Source: Armatimonadota bacterium (GTDB lineage: Bacteria; Armatimonadota; Zipacnadia; Zipacnadales; FEN-943). Taken from it: a DNA stretch of 11,331 bases. A program made the position numbers and the translations under genes. The notes below the pieces were generated by a model, which saw only the letters and a program-made list of their open reading frames with translations, did no database searches and had not been told where the DNA came from. This document shows, piece by piece, positions 1-6,800 of this stretch; positions within the stretch are counted from its first letter, which is position 1; every line of letters starts with the position of its first letter. Location of the stretch: positions 1 through 11,331 of the forward strand of contig JANZZA010000017.1 of assembly GCA_026419655.1 (NCBI GenBank). The letters are read 5' to 3'.

Positions 1-269
1 GTTGCCCGTTGTCGCCGAAGATGTACGCCGAGCGTCAGGACAGGTGGGAGGGCGCCAACTGCCAGCGGCAGCAGAGCACATGACCAGAAGGCGAGAGTGA
101 AGCAGACTGCCTCCGGCACGCCGAACCCCTCAGCAAAAGCCGCAAGCAGTATGCCTAACAGCACGGTCAGGACCGACACAACGCTGCCCACGGCCAAACT
201 TTCGCGGATGGGCGCCAGCGTCCACACGACCTGCGGTTCAGCAACCTCTGCTTCGCTCACTTCTTCCAC
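1..269 (-). CDS. Partial small membrane protein of unknown function (5' part only)
   Basis: The reading frame begins at GTG (269-267) and is open for 89 codons to the left edge, so the C-terminus is missing. A hydrophilic acidic N-terminus (VEEVSEAEVAEPQ) is followed by two hydrophobic stretches at about residues 28-50 (VGSVVSVLTVLLGILLAAFA) and 55-80, consistent with two membrane helices, then a basic end (HLRRQRA). The start is chosen because GGAGG (278-274) lies 4 nt upstream and a promoter with a perfect -10 box lies at 301-330; a second in-frame GTG at 260 has SD spacing of 13 nt. No upstream in-frame ATG exists within the predicted transcript. I do not recognise the family. Existence of the gene is well supported by promoter, ribosome site and membrane-protein composition; function is unknown. 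Confidence 0.68.
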   Translation of the reverse strand, partial: MEEVSEAEVAEPQVVWTLAPIRESLAVGSVVSVLTVLLGILLAAFAEGFGVPEAVCFTLAFWSCALLPLAVGALPPVLTLGVHLRRQRA

Positions 270-300
270 CTCACCTCCGTAGGTCGAAGTCTGTCGCCCG

Positions 301-330
301 ATTATAGCGTGTAGCCCTTGCCTGGGACAA
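301..330 (-). promoter_or_regulatory. Sigma70-type promoter for the leftward membrane protein gene
   Basis: On the minus strand the -35 box TTGTCC (330-325) is separated by 18 nt from a perfect -10 box TATAAT (306-301). A start point near 294 would give a leader of about 25 nt that contains the GGAGG ribosome site (278-274) before the GTG start at 269. It is the only textbook promoter I could pick out in the window. Confidence 0.7.
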
Positions 331-507
331 CCTTTCTTGAGGTTACAGTTTTGCCCCCTGCCTGAGAACCTGTTTCCGAATACGTGCGAGAGCTGCGTCC
401 GCATCCTCGAGCGGCTGTTTGGTGAAAGCACCCTCGGCGGGAGCTTCCCGCTAGAGGCCCTTGTGCAAACTTTTTGTGTCTCTTAGCGTGCGCAGCATCT
501 CTGTCCA

Positions 508-656
508 GCGGATACCCGCCACCTGCGGGGGAAACATGACGCGGTTGTCGTAGCGCTTCCGCTAATCCGCGCATACCCCCGACCTGCGGGGGAAACATCC
601 CAGCTTGCAAGGCGACTCGCCCTGCTACTTCAAATGCCCCCACCTACGAGGGAAAC
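508..656 (+). CRISPR. Degenerate CRISPR-like mini-array: three repeats, two spacers
   Basis: Three 28-nt units lie at 508-535, 569-596 and 629-656. Units 1 and 2 match at 25 of 28 positions. Unit 3 keeps the 3' core (17 of the last 20) but has lost its 5' part. All end in GGGAAAC. The two intervals are 33 nt (536-568) and 32 nt (597-628) and are unlike each other, as spacers would be. Unit 2 carries a CCCCCG/CGGGGG stem around a 5-nt loop. Size, spacing and internal dyad fit type I-E arrays; read on the minus strand the unit begins GTTTCCCC, also I-E-like. Unit 3 being the worst copy would instead suggest a leader on the left. No cas gene is in the window. A decayed non-CRISPR tandem repeat is the alternative. 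Confidence 0.45.
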
Positions 657-824
657 ACCCACCGACCTGGTCTGTACTCGCGGACAGCCGCTCTCTGCGA
701 CTGCTTTTGCAGGCAGGAATCCCTAAGCAATGAGACAGCAACCCGGATTGAATTCTTCCTACACTCACGAGCGTGCTGCCGCTTGCAACCCAGACCGCCT
801 TGACCGTTGCGACTTCAGAAGTCT

Positions 825-841
825 TCGCCCGTATTGGGCGA
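825..841 (-). terminator. Possible weak terminator hairpin after the signalling operon
   Basis: A 6-bp stem (825-830 with 836-841, TCGCCC/GGGCGA) with a 5-nt loop lies about 50 nt past the stop of the receiver-ATPase gene. There is no following T-run on the minus strand, so rho-independent termination is uncertain. Confidence 0.25.
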
Positions 842-892
842 GGGGGCCGGTGTGCGGAGATGGAGGGGACGGGCGGAGGCAGGTAGTTTGAC

Positions 893-2065
893 CTAGAGGC
901 CCATGCTACGGCGGGCGATAATACGCTCCGTCAGGTCGCTGAGGTTTGAGGCCGCGATGCTGTCGGGCTGGTGGAGGACGAGCGGTTCTCCGACCAGTTG
1001 GGCACTCAGGCAAAGGTCGGCCGCAGGTGCCATCACCCCAACTACACGCAGTCCCAATTGCTCGCTGACGTACTTCAGGCCCAGGGTATCGCCGACAAGA
1101 GCTTTGCTGACTACCACCAGCCCGCAGCCCTCCTCCTTCACGCCCCAAGCGCGCAGGAAGTGGCTCGTGACCCTTGCGGCTGCGAGCGAATCGGGCTCTG
1201 CCTGCAGAACCAGGCCAATGTAGTCGCTGTGACGGACGGCTGCTGCAGTCGCTTCGGAGGGGATCCAAGGCAGGTCGAGTACCACATATTCTGCCATGGA
1301 AGCAAGGCCTTCGACGATGGCTTCAGCCTGCGGCGCGGTTATGTCCGCAGTGTCTTCAGCGGTCTGTGGCCCAAAGAGCACTCGCAGACCTGACGCAAGA
1401 GTGGCCAGTCTAGCCGCGAGTTCGCGCTGATTGATGGCAGCGGGGTCGAGGGTGAGCAGTTGGGACAGATTCCGGGCAGGGGTGTGTCGCAGGACAGCAG
1501 CGAGCGTCCCGAGAAAGGGGCGAAGTTCGGCAAGGATGACGGAGTGGCGTCGGGATGCAAGAATAGTGGCGACGTTGAGGGCAACCGTCGTGGTCCCTAC
1601 GCCGCCCTTTGCCCCAATGAAGCCCAGGACTTGGCCACGCTGATATGTTCCAGCGCTTTCGAGGGTGTCGCGGAGCTTCTCGTGGCGCGCAATGGCGTAT
1701 CGAATTGACCTGGCCAGAAGCTCACTGTCAATGCGGCCCTTGACAAGGTAGTCTTCAGCCCCCGACTGGACGGCCCGCACGGCGGCTGTTTCGTCGGCGA
1801 GGCCCGTCAGCACTATTACGGGCACCTGTGGCGCGCGAGCGTAAACCTTGTCGAAGGTATCCAGGCCCTGGCTGTCGGGCAAGGATAAGTCGAGAAGGAC
1901 GACATCGAAAAGCTTCTCTTCTAGCTGTTGTAAAGCTTGGGACAGACGCTCCACTACGGCCATATCGAAACGCAAGCCGGGCGCTTCCCTAAGGATCTCC
2001 CTGATTAGTCGAGCGTCGCCCGGGTTGTCTTCCACCAACAGGATTTGAATGGATTTCTCGCTCAA
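893..2065 (-). CDS. Receiver domain fused to CpaE/TadZ-like ParA/MinD-type ATPase
   Basis: This 390-residue protein has two domains. Residues 6-125 are a response-regulator receiver with acidic pocket E12/D13, phospho-acceptor D59 (VVLLDLSLP), T87 and K109. Residues 145-385 are a ParA/MinD-superfamily P-loop ATPase with GAKGGVGTTT at 151-160: the signature lysine K153 is present, but the usual GKT lysine is T158, as is common in the atypical Walker A of CpaE/TadZ proteins. A Walker-B-like VVLDLP is at 261-266. Family members position the Tad pilus machine at a cell pole in a phosphorelay-dependent way; no Tad gene is visible here. The start is TTG at 2065, 6 nt after the upstream receiver's stop. 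The AGGAG that would serve it overlaps that TGA and is only 2 nt away, which suggests translational coupling. Both genes are in the same frame. It is probably the output of the neighbouring kinase. Confidence 0.88.
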   Translation of the reverse strand: MSEKSIQILLVEDNPGDARLIREILREAPGLRFDMAVVERLSQALQQLEEKLFDVVLLDLSLPDSQGLDTFDKVYARAPQVPVIVLTGLADETAAVRAVQSGAEDYLVKGRIDSELLARSIRYAIARHEKLRDTLESAGTYQRGQVLGFIGAKGGVGTTTVALNVATILASRRHSVILAELRPFLGTLAAVLRHTPARNLSQLLTLDPAAINQRELAARLATLASGLRVLFGPQTAEDTADITAPQAEAIVEGLASMAEYVVLDLPWIPSEATAAAVRHSDYIGLVLQAEPDSLAAARVTSHFLRAWGVKEEGCGLVVVSKALVGDTLGLKYVSEQLGLRVVGVMAPAADLCLSAQLVGEPLVLHQPDSIAASNLSDLTERIIARRSMGL

Positions 2066-2071
2066 CGCTCC

Positions 2072-2518
2072 TCACTCCCCGGGAAGCTCTACTACCGCAA
2101 GCCAAAAGTCCTGCACCGCCTTCACAACCTGGAGGAACTGCTCAAGGTCTATGGGTTTAGTGACATAGCAGTTAGCCCCCAGCTCATAGGCACGACAAAT
2201 GTCGCGGTCAGCCCGGGAGCTTGTGAGGACGACCACGGGCGTGCGGGCGAGAGTATTGTCGGACTTAATCTCGGCGAGGACCTCCCGGCCGTCCTTCTTG
2301 GGAAGATTCAAGTCCAGCAGTATCAGGTCCGGCCGCGGAGCAGAAGCATAGCGGCCTTCGCGCCTGAGAAAGGCCATGGCTTCGACGCCGTCTTCGACGA
2401 CGGCAAGGTCTGTCAAGCATCCACTCTCGCGAAAAGCTTCTTTAGTAAGACGCACGTCGGCGGGGTTGTCTTCGATGAGAAGTATGCGCAATGGTCTTGC
2501 CATCTCCCAGCCCTTCAT
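2072..2518 (-). CDS. Single-domain response regulator, Rcp1-like
   Basis: The 148-residue product is one receiver domain with no output domain. E16/D17 form the acidic pocket, D69 (LILLDLNLPKKDG) is the phospho-acceptor, T99 and K121 (TKP) are the switch residues, and the ending DFWLAVVELP is typical of Rcp1, the partner of cyanobacterial phytochrome Cph1, and of similar regulators. It would pass phosphate from the kinase encoded just upstream. The ATG (2518-2516) overlaps the kinase stop as ATGA, a classic coupling signal, with GGGAG about 10 nt before it. A second ATG at codon 6 (2503) is possible, but its GGGAG is too close. The next gene follows after 6 nt, so the three form one operon. 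Confidence 0.92.
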   Translation of the reverse strand: MKGWEMARPLRILLIEDNPADVRLTKEAFRESGCLTDLAVVEDGVEAMAFLRREGRYASAPRPDLILLDLNLPKKDGREVLAEIKSDNTLARTPVVVLTSSRADRDICRAYELGANCYVTKPIDLEQFLQVVKAVQDFWLAVVELPGE

Positions 2519-3291
2519 GGAGTCTCGGCTCCCGGCGCGGGAAGGGTGAAGAAAAACTTTGCTCCTCTCCCTGCCTGTGAGTCTATCCAGATCCGCCCGC
2601 CATGACGCTCGATGATCCTTTTGCAGATTGCAAGGCCCATGCCCACACCACCATACTCCCTCCCATGCACCCGCTGGAATACTACAAATACCCTGTCATG
2701 GAATCGCGGGTCAATACCCAGGCCGTTGTCCACAATCGTGAACACCCATTCAGCGCCCTCCTGCTGGGCGGAGATGTGGATCTGTGGTGACACAGAGCCG
2801 CGGAAGATCAACGAGTTCTCCAAGAGATTGCGAAACACCGTCCCGAGCTGATCGGGGTCGGCGTGGACAGTCGGCAGGGGGTCGCAAGTAATCACGGCTC
2901 CCGTCTCGCGGATGACGCGTTCCAGGCTCGCCGCCGCGCGGCGGAAAACCGTGCCGGCATCAACGGCTTGTAACCGCTGGCCACGCGTGGTCACGCGGGA
3001 ATACTCGAGCAGACCGTCCAGCATTGCCTGGAGCCTCTCCGCGCCCTCGGTAGCGTATTCCAGGAACTCCTGCCCTTCTTCGTTCAGTGCGTGAGCGTAG
3101 CGCTTTTCTATAAGTTCCAGATAGCTGCAGACCATTCGCAGCGGCTCCCGCAAGTCGTGGGATACTGCATAGGAGAAATCTTCGAGGTCTTGGCGAACGG
3201 TGCATAGCTCGCGTTTGCACTTTGCGAGCTTTGCCTGCAGGGCCTCGTTGGCCTGTCGGAGCTGCCAATCCGTCCGGTCGTCCTGGCTCAT
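2515..3291 (-). CDS. Cytoplasmic sensorless histidine kinase, phytochrome-kinase type
   Basis: The 258-residue kinase has a short N-terminal coiled coil (about residues 10-36) with no PAS, GAF or membrane sensor, then HisKA with H-box SHDLREPLR (phospho-acceptor H45), and HATPase_c with N-box FRNLLENSL (153-161, N159), G1 DNGLGI (188-193) and G2 GVGMGLAI (215-222). The sequence around the H-box and the FQRVHGREYGGVGMGL block resemble the transmitter of cyanobacterial-type phytochromes, which pair with Rcp1-like regulators, matching the next gene. The start is placed at ATG 3291-3289 (MSQDD), with AGGG about 9 nt upstream. The frame stays open to a TTG at 3318, but that has no ribosome site. 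The input signal must come from a partner protein or the coiled coil. Confidence 0.9.
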   Translation of the reverse strand: MSQDDRTDWQLRQANEALQAKLAKCKRELCTVRQDLEDFSYAVSHDLREPLRMVCSYLELIEKRYAHALNEEGQEFLEYATEGAERLQAMLDGLLEYSRVTTRGQRLQAVDAGTVFRRAAASLERVIRETGAVITCDPLPTVHADPDQLGTVFRNLLENSLIFRGSVSPQIHISAQQEGAEWVFTIVDNGLGIDPRFHDRVFVVFQRVHGREYGGVGMGLAICKRIIERHGGRIWIDSQAGRGAKFFFTLPAPGAETP

Positions 3292-3330
3292 GTTAATAGC
3301 CCTAGCGGGAAACGCCAATAGGCGGGACCC

Positions 3331-3347
3331 GCTGGCTGTTCGCCAGC
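3331..3347. other. Small hairpin between the divergent kinase and hydrolase genes
   Basis: GCTGGC (3331-3336) and GCCAGC (3342-3347) form a 6-bp stem with a 5-nt loop about 40 bp upstream of the kinase start. It could be an operator or leader structure. I could not identify convincing -35/-10 boxes for either divergent gene in 3292-3638, which otherwise contains no gene. Confidence 0.3.
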
Positions 3348-3547
3348 CACGCTAAATTTTCCTCGGCGCTATCTGTGTACGCCTCCGGTCCCTCCGCCCG
3401 GCCGGTGTTCATGGCACAGCAAACGTACCCGCCCATCCCACCTCGCTTTCAGATCCAATCACCCCAGCGACGTGCGCTACGGAAGCCGCACGCACCAGAC
3501 CTGACAGCCGGCAGCTCACGTCGCGTCAGTCAACGGTACGTTGTACA

Positions 3548-3574
3548 GGAGACTTCTGTCAAGACAGAGTCTCC
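3548..3574 (+). promoter_or_regulatory. Near-perfect 27-nt hairpin in the leader of the ceramidase-like gene
   Basis: GGAGAC and TCTGTC (3548-3553, 3555-3560) pair with GACAGA and GTCTCC (3563-3568, 3569-3574), giving a 12-bp stem with one unpaired T (3554) and a 2-nt loop. It lies 64 nt before the chosen ATG (3639). It could be a dimeric regulator's operator or a leader RNA structure. The sequence does not tell which. Confidence 0.5.
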
Positions 3575-3638
3575 ACAAGTCGCGGAGCCAAGGAGGTTGG
3601 ACGACGGGATGAGAGAAGTCGTTTGTGAGGAGACGACC

Positions 3639-4940
3639 ATGCTCAAAGTGGGCTTAGCCACCGTTGACATCACGCCGCCGCTGGGGGTTGAGATTATTGG
3701 ATACTTCGAGCGGCGGGTGGCCGATGATGTAAGGGACCCCCTGGAAGCGGTTGCCATGTTTGTGGACAACGGCGACAGCCAGGTCGCCATTGTCATTCTC
3801 GACCTGATTATGCTTCACCGCCAGGACGTGGAGAGGCTTCGGGCGCGGGCGGCGGAGCTGACAGGCATCCGACCGGAGAACTTGCTCGTGGCCTGCACGC
3901 ACACCCACCAGGGGCCAGCGACGGCAACTTTGTTCAACACTTCACGAGAGGAAGAATATGTACGGTGGGCCATGGAAGCGGCCGCCGATGCCGTCCTCCT
4001 GGCCAAGCAGCGCGTGCGTCCCGTCATGATGGGCCATGCGTCCGGGCGCTGCCCGGAAGTGTCCCATAACCGCCGCTGGCATCTGCGCGACGGCACCGTG
4101 GTCATGCATCCGACGCCGGGCAGCCCGGAAAGAGTGCGGCCCGCTGCGCCCGACGACCCTGAGCTGATTCTGGTGGGCTTCGCCGACCTGGGAGACCGCG
4201 GCCCAGTCTGGGCGCTGGTCAACTTTGCTCTCCACTACGTCGGCACGCCCGCTGTAAACACCATAACGGCAGACTATTCAGGCGTTTTGCGGCGGGAATT
4301 GGCCCGGATGATGGGCCGCGATTTCCGTGCAATCTATGCTAACGGCACCTGCGGTGACATTTTCTGGATTGACACTGACAAGCCGCCGCCGGAGCATCCC
4401 ACACCGTTCTTTCACATCGAGCGCGTCGGGCGCTTGCTCGCCGCCGAGGCATACCGGCAGTGGCAGAATATTGTGGACTGGACGACTGAGGCCCAGGTTG
4501 GTGCCGCCTGGGCGGAAGTACCCTTTTGCCGCCGCAGGCCGACCCCGGAGCAGATGAAAGAAGCCAAAAAACTCCTGGCTGGCCCACCCGATCCCGCGAA
4601 TCAAGAGTGGGTGTACGCCAACGAACTGGTGAGACTGGAGCAGGAACCTGAGGAGCGGATGGTGCCGATCCAGGCCATGCGGATTGGCGACGTGGGTATC
4701 GTCGGGCTGCCGGGCGAGGTCTTCGTCGAAATCGGCCTGGCCATCAAGCGCCAGTCTCCCTTTGTGCGGACAGTCATTGCCGAGCTTGCCAACGACTGGG
4801 CAGGCTACATACCTACTGACGTCGCCCTGCGAGAGGGAAGCTATGAAACGCGCTTGGCAACGGTGTCAAAGGCCCCGCCGGGGACTGCCCAGCTCTGGAT
4901 TGATACCGCCGTAGGCCTGCTCAAAAAGCTTGCCGGGTAG
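3639..4940 (+). CDS. Neutral/alkaline ceramidase-like hydrolase (short form)
   Basis: The 433-residue protein opens with LKVGLATVDITPPLGVEIIGY, the start typical of the neutral/alkaline non-lysosomal ceramidase N-terminal family. Probable zinc ligands can be placed by motif: ACTHTHQGP (H88/H90), NFALHYVGT (H199), GLPGE (E360) and NDWAGYIPT (Y390), followed by a YET motif as in true ceramidases. It is well short of the roughly 640-760 residues of bacterial neutral ceramidases and lacks their C-terminal domain, so the substrate (amide or ester) cannot be named. No signal peptide is visible, suggesting a cytoplasmic enzyme. The start is ATG 3639 because GAGGAG (3627-3632) is 6 nt upstream and the family begins here. 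An in-frame ATG at 3609 with AGGAGG 12 nt upstream would add 10 residues. The open frame extends to 3375 without family-like sequence. Confidence 0.82.
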   Translation: MLKVGLATVDITPPLGVEIIGYFERRVADDVRDPLEAVAMFVDNGDSQVAIVILDLIMLHRQDVERLRARAAELTGIRPENLLVACTHTHQGPATATLFNTSREEEYVRWAMEAAADAVLLAKQRVRPVMMGHASGRCPEVSHNRRWHLRDGTVVMHPTPGSPERVRPAAPDDPELILVGFADLGDRGPVWALVNFALHYVGTPAVNTITADYSGVLRRELARMMGRDFRAIYANGTCGDIFWIDTDKPPPEHPTPFFHIERVGRLLAAEAYRQWQNIVDWTTEAQVGAAWAEVPFCRRRPTPEQMKEAKKLLAGPPDPANQEWVYANELVRLEQEPEERMVPIQAMRIGDVGIVGLPGEVFVEIGLAIKRQSPFVRTVIAELANDWAGYIPTDVALREGSYETRLATVSKAPPGTAQLWIDTAVGLLKKLAG

Positions 4941-5060
4941 ACGCCGGGAATCTCCTCAAGGCAACAGCGTAGCTGACGTGACCTTGGGAAAAAGCGTTAA
5001 GCGGGCTGAGCACCGTTCCGTCATGCGGCACGCAAAAAGCGCGGGGCCCGGATTCTGTTT

Positions 5061-5116
5061 TCTGGGGGAAACCCTTTGAAAAGGGTTCTCCCCCAGACCC
5101 CCCTTCCCAAACTTTC
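5061..5116 (-). repeat. Module A copy 1 (palindromic repeat, minus orientation)
   Basis: Contains the palindrome 5062-5096: CTGGGGGA pairs with TCCCCCAG and an inner AACCCTTT pairs with AAAGGGTT around a GA loop, with a single bulged C. It is followed by a C-run, TTCCC and AAACTTT. Four further copies lie at 6553, 7677, 8064 and 9979. Confidence 0.9.
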
Positions 5117-5125
5117 TACACTGCT

Positions 5126-5246
5126 GGCGGGCCGGATTTTTCGGCGCACGGGGAGGTGACGCGGCGTACCGGGAGGGTGCTGGCGTCTCGCGGGCCAGAG
5201 TACACTCGCTGTGGGGGCCGTCTTGCGCCGAAAAATCCGGCCCGCC
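5126..5246. repeat. Module B copy 1: 23-bp perfect inverted arms around 75 nt
   Basis: Arms 5126-5148 and 5224-5246 are exact inverse complements (core GGCGGGCCGGATTTTT). The interior 5149-5223 is not recognisably shared with the other two B copies. It sits 9 nt from module A copy 1. Confidence 0.9.
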
Positions 5247-5260
5247 CAGTAGCAAAGGGT

Positions 5261-5325
5261 CTGGGGGAACTGGGTTCCCCCAGCGGGGGGGCGCGGGGGG
5301 GACAGCAGTCCCCCCTTGCCCCCAG
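5261..5325. repeat. Paired hairpins, divergent module-C-like end of E1
   Basis: A 10-bp perfect hairpin (5261-5270 with 5274-5283, loop TGG) is followed by an 8-bp hairpin (5296-5303 with 5308-5315, loop AGCA) inside long G and C runs. Position after A-B and the G-run/C-run order resemble module C, though sequence identity is low. It lies just past the URO-D-like stop, so it may also act as a transcription end. Confidence 0.5.
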
Positions 5326-5333
5326 TTTTGCCC

Positions 5334-6413
5334 TTACTTAAGCGGACGGCCCAGGAGCGTTTCGTACATGGCCACCACGTTTTCCGGTGGCGTGTCGGGC
5401 TGGATGCTGTGCGAGGCGCAGGCTATCCAGCCACCGTCCTCGTTGAGCACGTCCATGAGGCGCTTGACTTCTTCGCGCACGCGCTCAGGTGAGGAATAGG
5501 GGAGAAGCTGCTGCTCATCAATGCCGCCGTGAAGGGTGAGGTGGCCGCCGAAGTCGCGCTTGAGGCCGACCGGGTCCATTCCGGCGGCCAGGGGCTGGAC
5601 GGGGTTGAGGACCTCCAGGCCGATGTCAATGAGGTCCGGGATGATTCCGCGCACGCCGCCGCAGGTATGGTAGCGCACGTGCACCCCGAAGGAACGGATT
5701 AGCTCAAACATCTCGGCCACGCGCGGCTTAAGATACCGCCGCCACATCTCCGGGGCCATCATCAGCCCGCTCTGCATTCCCACGTCGTCGTTGTATTCGG
5801 CCATGTCTATCGCGTCACCGCCGGCTTCCAGAATACGCCGCAGACGCTCCTTTAGCGGCTCCTGCACGCGGTCCATAAGGGCACAGGCGCGACGCGGCTC
5901 CAGGGCCAGGTCCGTCAGGAAATCGTCCAGGCCGCGGATGAACCAGCTTATCTCGAAGGTGCCACGGCAGTGCGCCCAGACCAGAAACTGGCTCTGGGCC
6001 TCGGCGGCTGCGCGGACGCCGGAGTAATCCCAGTCGTCGGGGTTCATGTAGCGGTGACGGGCGATGTCCTCATCGGTGATTGGCCCGGCCAGCGGGTGAT
6101 AAGCAATATCAATGTATTCGCCGGTGGGCGTCTCCGTGCGGCGGAAGCCCACACCCCACAGGTCAATGTAGAGGCCGTCAGCGGTGACCTCGATGGTCGG
6201 GTCAGCGTAGCAGATGGGCGAGGCCTGCCATTTTATGGCTGGGCCGACCCCGCGCAGGTCCGGCTCGATGGCCGCAATCAGCTCGCCATCGTCGGCCAGG
6301 CCAAGGTACTCGCGCAGCTTGCGATTCACTTCCGGGTGGGCGGCGTAGTCCACCGGCACCCGGTCAGGCTGCCTATGCGCGACGGCAGCAAGGACACGCT
6401 CCCTGGAAGTCAT
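5334..6413 (-). CDS. URO-D superfamily protein, corrinoid methyltransferase-like (MtaA/CmuA type)
   Basis: The 359-residue product spans a full uroporphyrinogen decarboxylase-fold TIM barrel, beginning MTSRERVLAAVAHRQPDRVPVDY. The block YHTCGGVRGIIPDLIDIGLEVLNPVQ (248-273) is the superfamily signature and GGID (296-299) follows. H249, C251 and C332 (IACASH) fit the HxC...C zinc motif of the methyl-transferring branch (MtaA, MtbA, CmuA), with spacing close to MtaA. A genuine heme-pathway HemE does not use such a zinc site. I infer methyl transfer or demethylation using a corrinoid protein or cofactor; the substrate is unknown and no corrinoid protein gene is adjacent. The start is ATG 6413, matching family length, with GGGGAG 12 nt upstream. 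A TTG at 6458 would add 15 Cys-rich residues without a ribosome site. Confidence 0.85.
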   Translation of the reverse strand: MTSRERVLAAVAHRQPDRVPVDYAAHPEVNRKLREYLGLADDGELIAAIEPDLRGVGPAIKWQASPICYADPTIEVTADGLYIDLWGVGFRRTETPTGEYIDIAYHPLAGPITDEDIARHRYMNPDDWDYSGVRAAAEAQSQFLVWAHCRGTFEISWFIRGLDDFLTDLALEPRRACALMDRVQEPLKERLRRILEAGGDAIDMAEYNDDVGMQSGLMMAPEMWRRYLKPRVAEMFELIRSFGVHVRYHTCGGVRGIIPDLIDIGLEVLNPVQPLAAGMDPVGLKRDFGGHLTLHGGIDEQQLLPYSSPERVREEVKRLMDVLNEDGGWIACASHSIQPDTPPENVVAMYETLLGRPLK

Positions 6414-6800
6414 GGCAATCGGTGGCTCCCCGCAACAGCAAGAGTACCTAACGTGCAAGGCTGGTTCTCAATGGCGTTGTAGAGTCCTGCGCGAAGTCCT
6501 GCCAGGAACGACACTGGTATCACCGCAGGGCGTGCGCGGTGGAACCAGCACGAAAAAGTTTGGGAAGGGGGACTGGGGGAGAACCCTTTTCAAAGGGTTT
6601 CTCCCAGCCAGGCCCGTGTGGCCGGCTCCGGGCAGTGCAGCGATTCCACTGCGTCAGCCATGTACAAAGGAGCCTGGCGTCTCTCCCGAAGAGGGCGGCG
6701 CCGTGAAGGTATCCCTGCAGCCGCGCGGAAAAAACGGACGCAGGGGCCTGCCAGGCCTGAGAAAAGTCCGTAGCTATCGCCGTGTGATGAGGTGTCGCTG
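6414..6800. other. Divergent intergenic region with a solo module A
   Basis: This lies between the leftward URO-D-like gene and the rightward TIM-barrel gene. It contains module A copy 2 (6553-6607), a 6-bp hairpin (6521-6526 with 6536-6541) and an 8-bp inverted repeat GCTGGTTC/GAACCAGC (6460-6467, 6542-6549). No gene and no riboswitch that I recognise is present. Promoters for both neighbours should be here, but no clear boxes were found. Confidence 0.5.
6553..6607 (+). repeat. Module A copy 2 (solo, plus orientation)
   Basis: Starts AAAAAGTTTGGGAAGGGGG and ends with the palindrome at 6573-6607. The right arm is CTCCCAG where the other copies have CCCCCAG. No B or C module is attached. Confidence 0.9.

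Larger units (their letters stand above)
331..892. other. Gene-free region with a CRISPR-like remnant
   Basis: No reading frame here has a credible start, ribosome site or protein-like composition on either strand. The minus-strand frame 302-643 runs through the periodic repeats and the promoter and gives a low-complexity Arg/Gly/Ala-rich product. The region holds three repeat units with a 60-61 nt period (508-656) and a small hairpin near the end of the signalling operon (825-841). The rest is unassigned. Confidence 0.6.
4941..5333. other. Convergent intergenic region filled by composite repeat E1
   Basis: No gene is seen between the converging ceramidase-like and URO-D-like genes. About two thirds of the region is a palindromic composite: module A (5061-5116), module B (5126-5246) and a G/C-run hairpin end (5261-5325). 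I see no canonical hairpin plus T-run terminator for either gene; the composite may serve instead. Confidence 0.6.

Noticed and set aside
97..282. Open frame of 61 codons on the plus strand
   Set aside because: It is antisense to the well-supported membrane protein gene and is Ser/Thr/Ala-rich, as expected of a shadow frame.
443..470. Possible fourth CRISPR-like unit ending CAAAC, upstream of 508
   Set aside because: Only the last few bases resemble the repeat and the spacing would be 65 nt, not 60-61.
302..643. Open frame of 113 codons on the minus strand
   Set aside because: It runs through the periodic repeats and overlaps the promoter; no ribosome site and unnatural composition.
2065..2605. 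Open frame 2045-2605 of 186 codons on the plus strand
   Set aside because: It is the antisense shadow of the receiver gene, which has full receiver motifs and operon coupling on the other strand.
3375..3638. N-terminal extension of the ceramidase-like protein to 521 residues
   Set aside because: The extra 88 residues are low-complexity and not family-like, the hairpin lies inside, and a good ribosome site precedes ATG 3639.
6414..6552. Cobalamin riboswitch upstream of the corrinoid-methyltransferase-like gene
   Set aside because: I looked for B12-box-like sequence because of the protein family and found none; only small unrelated inverted repeats are present.
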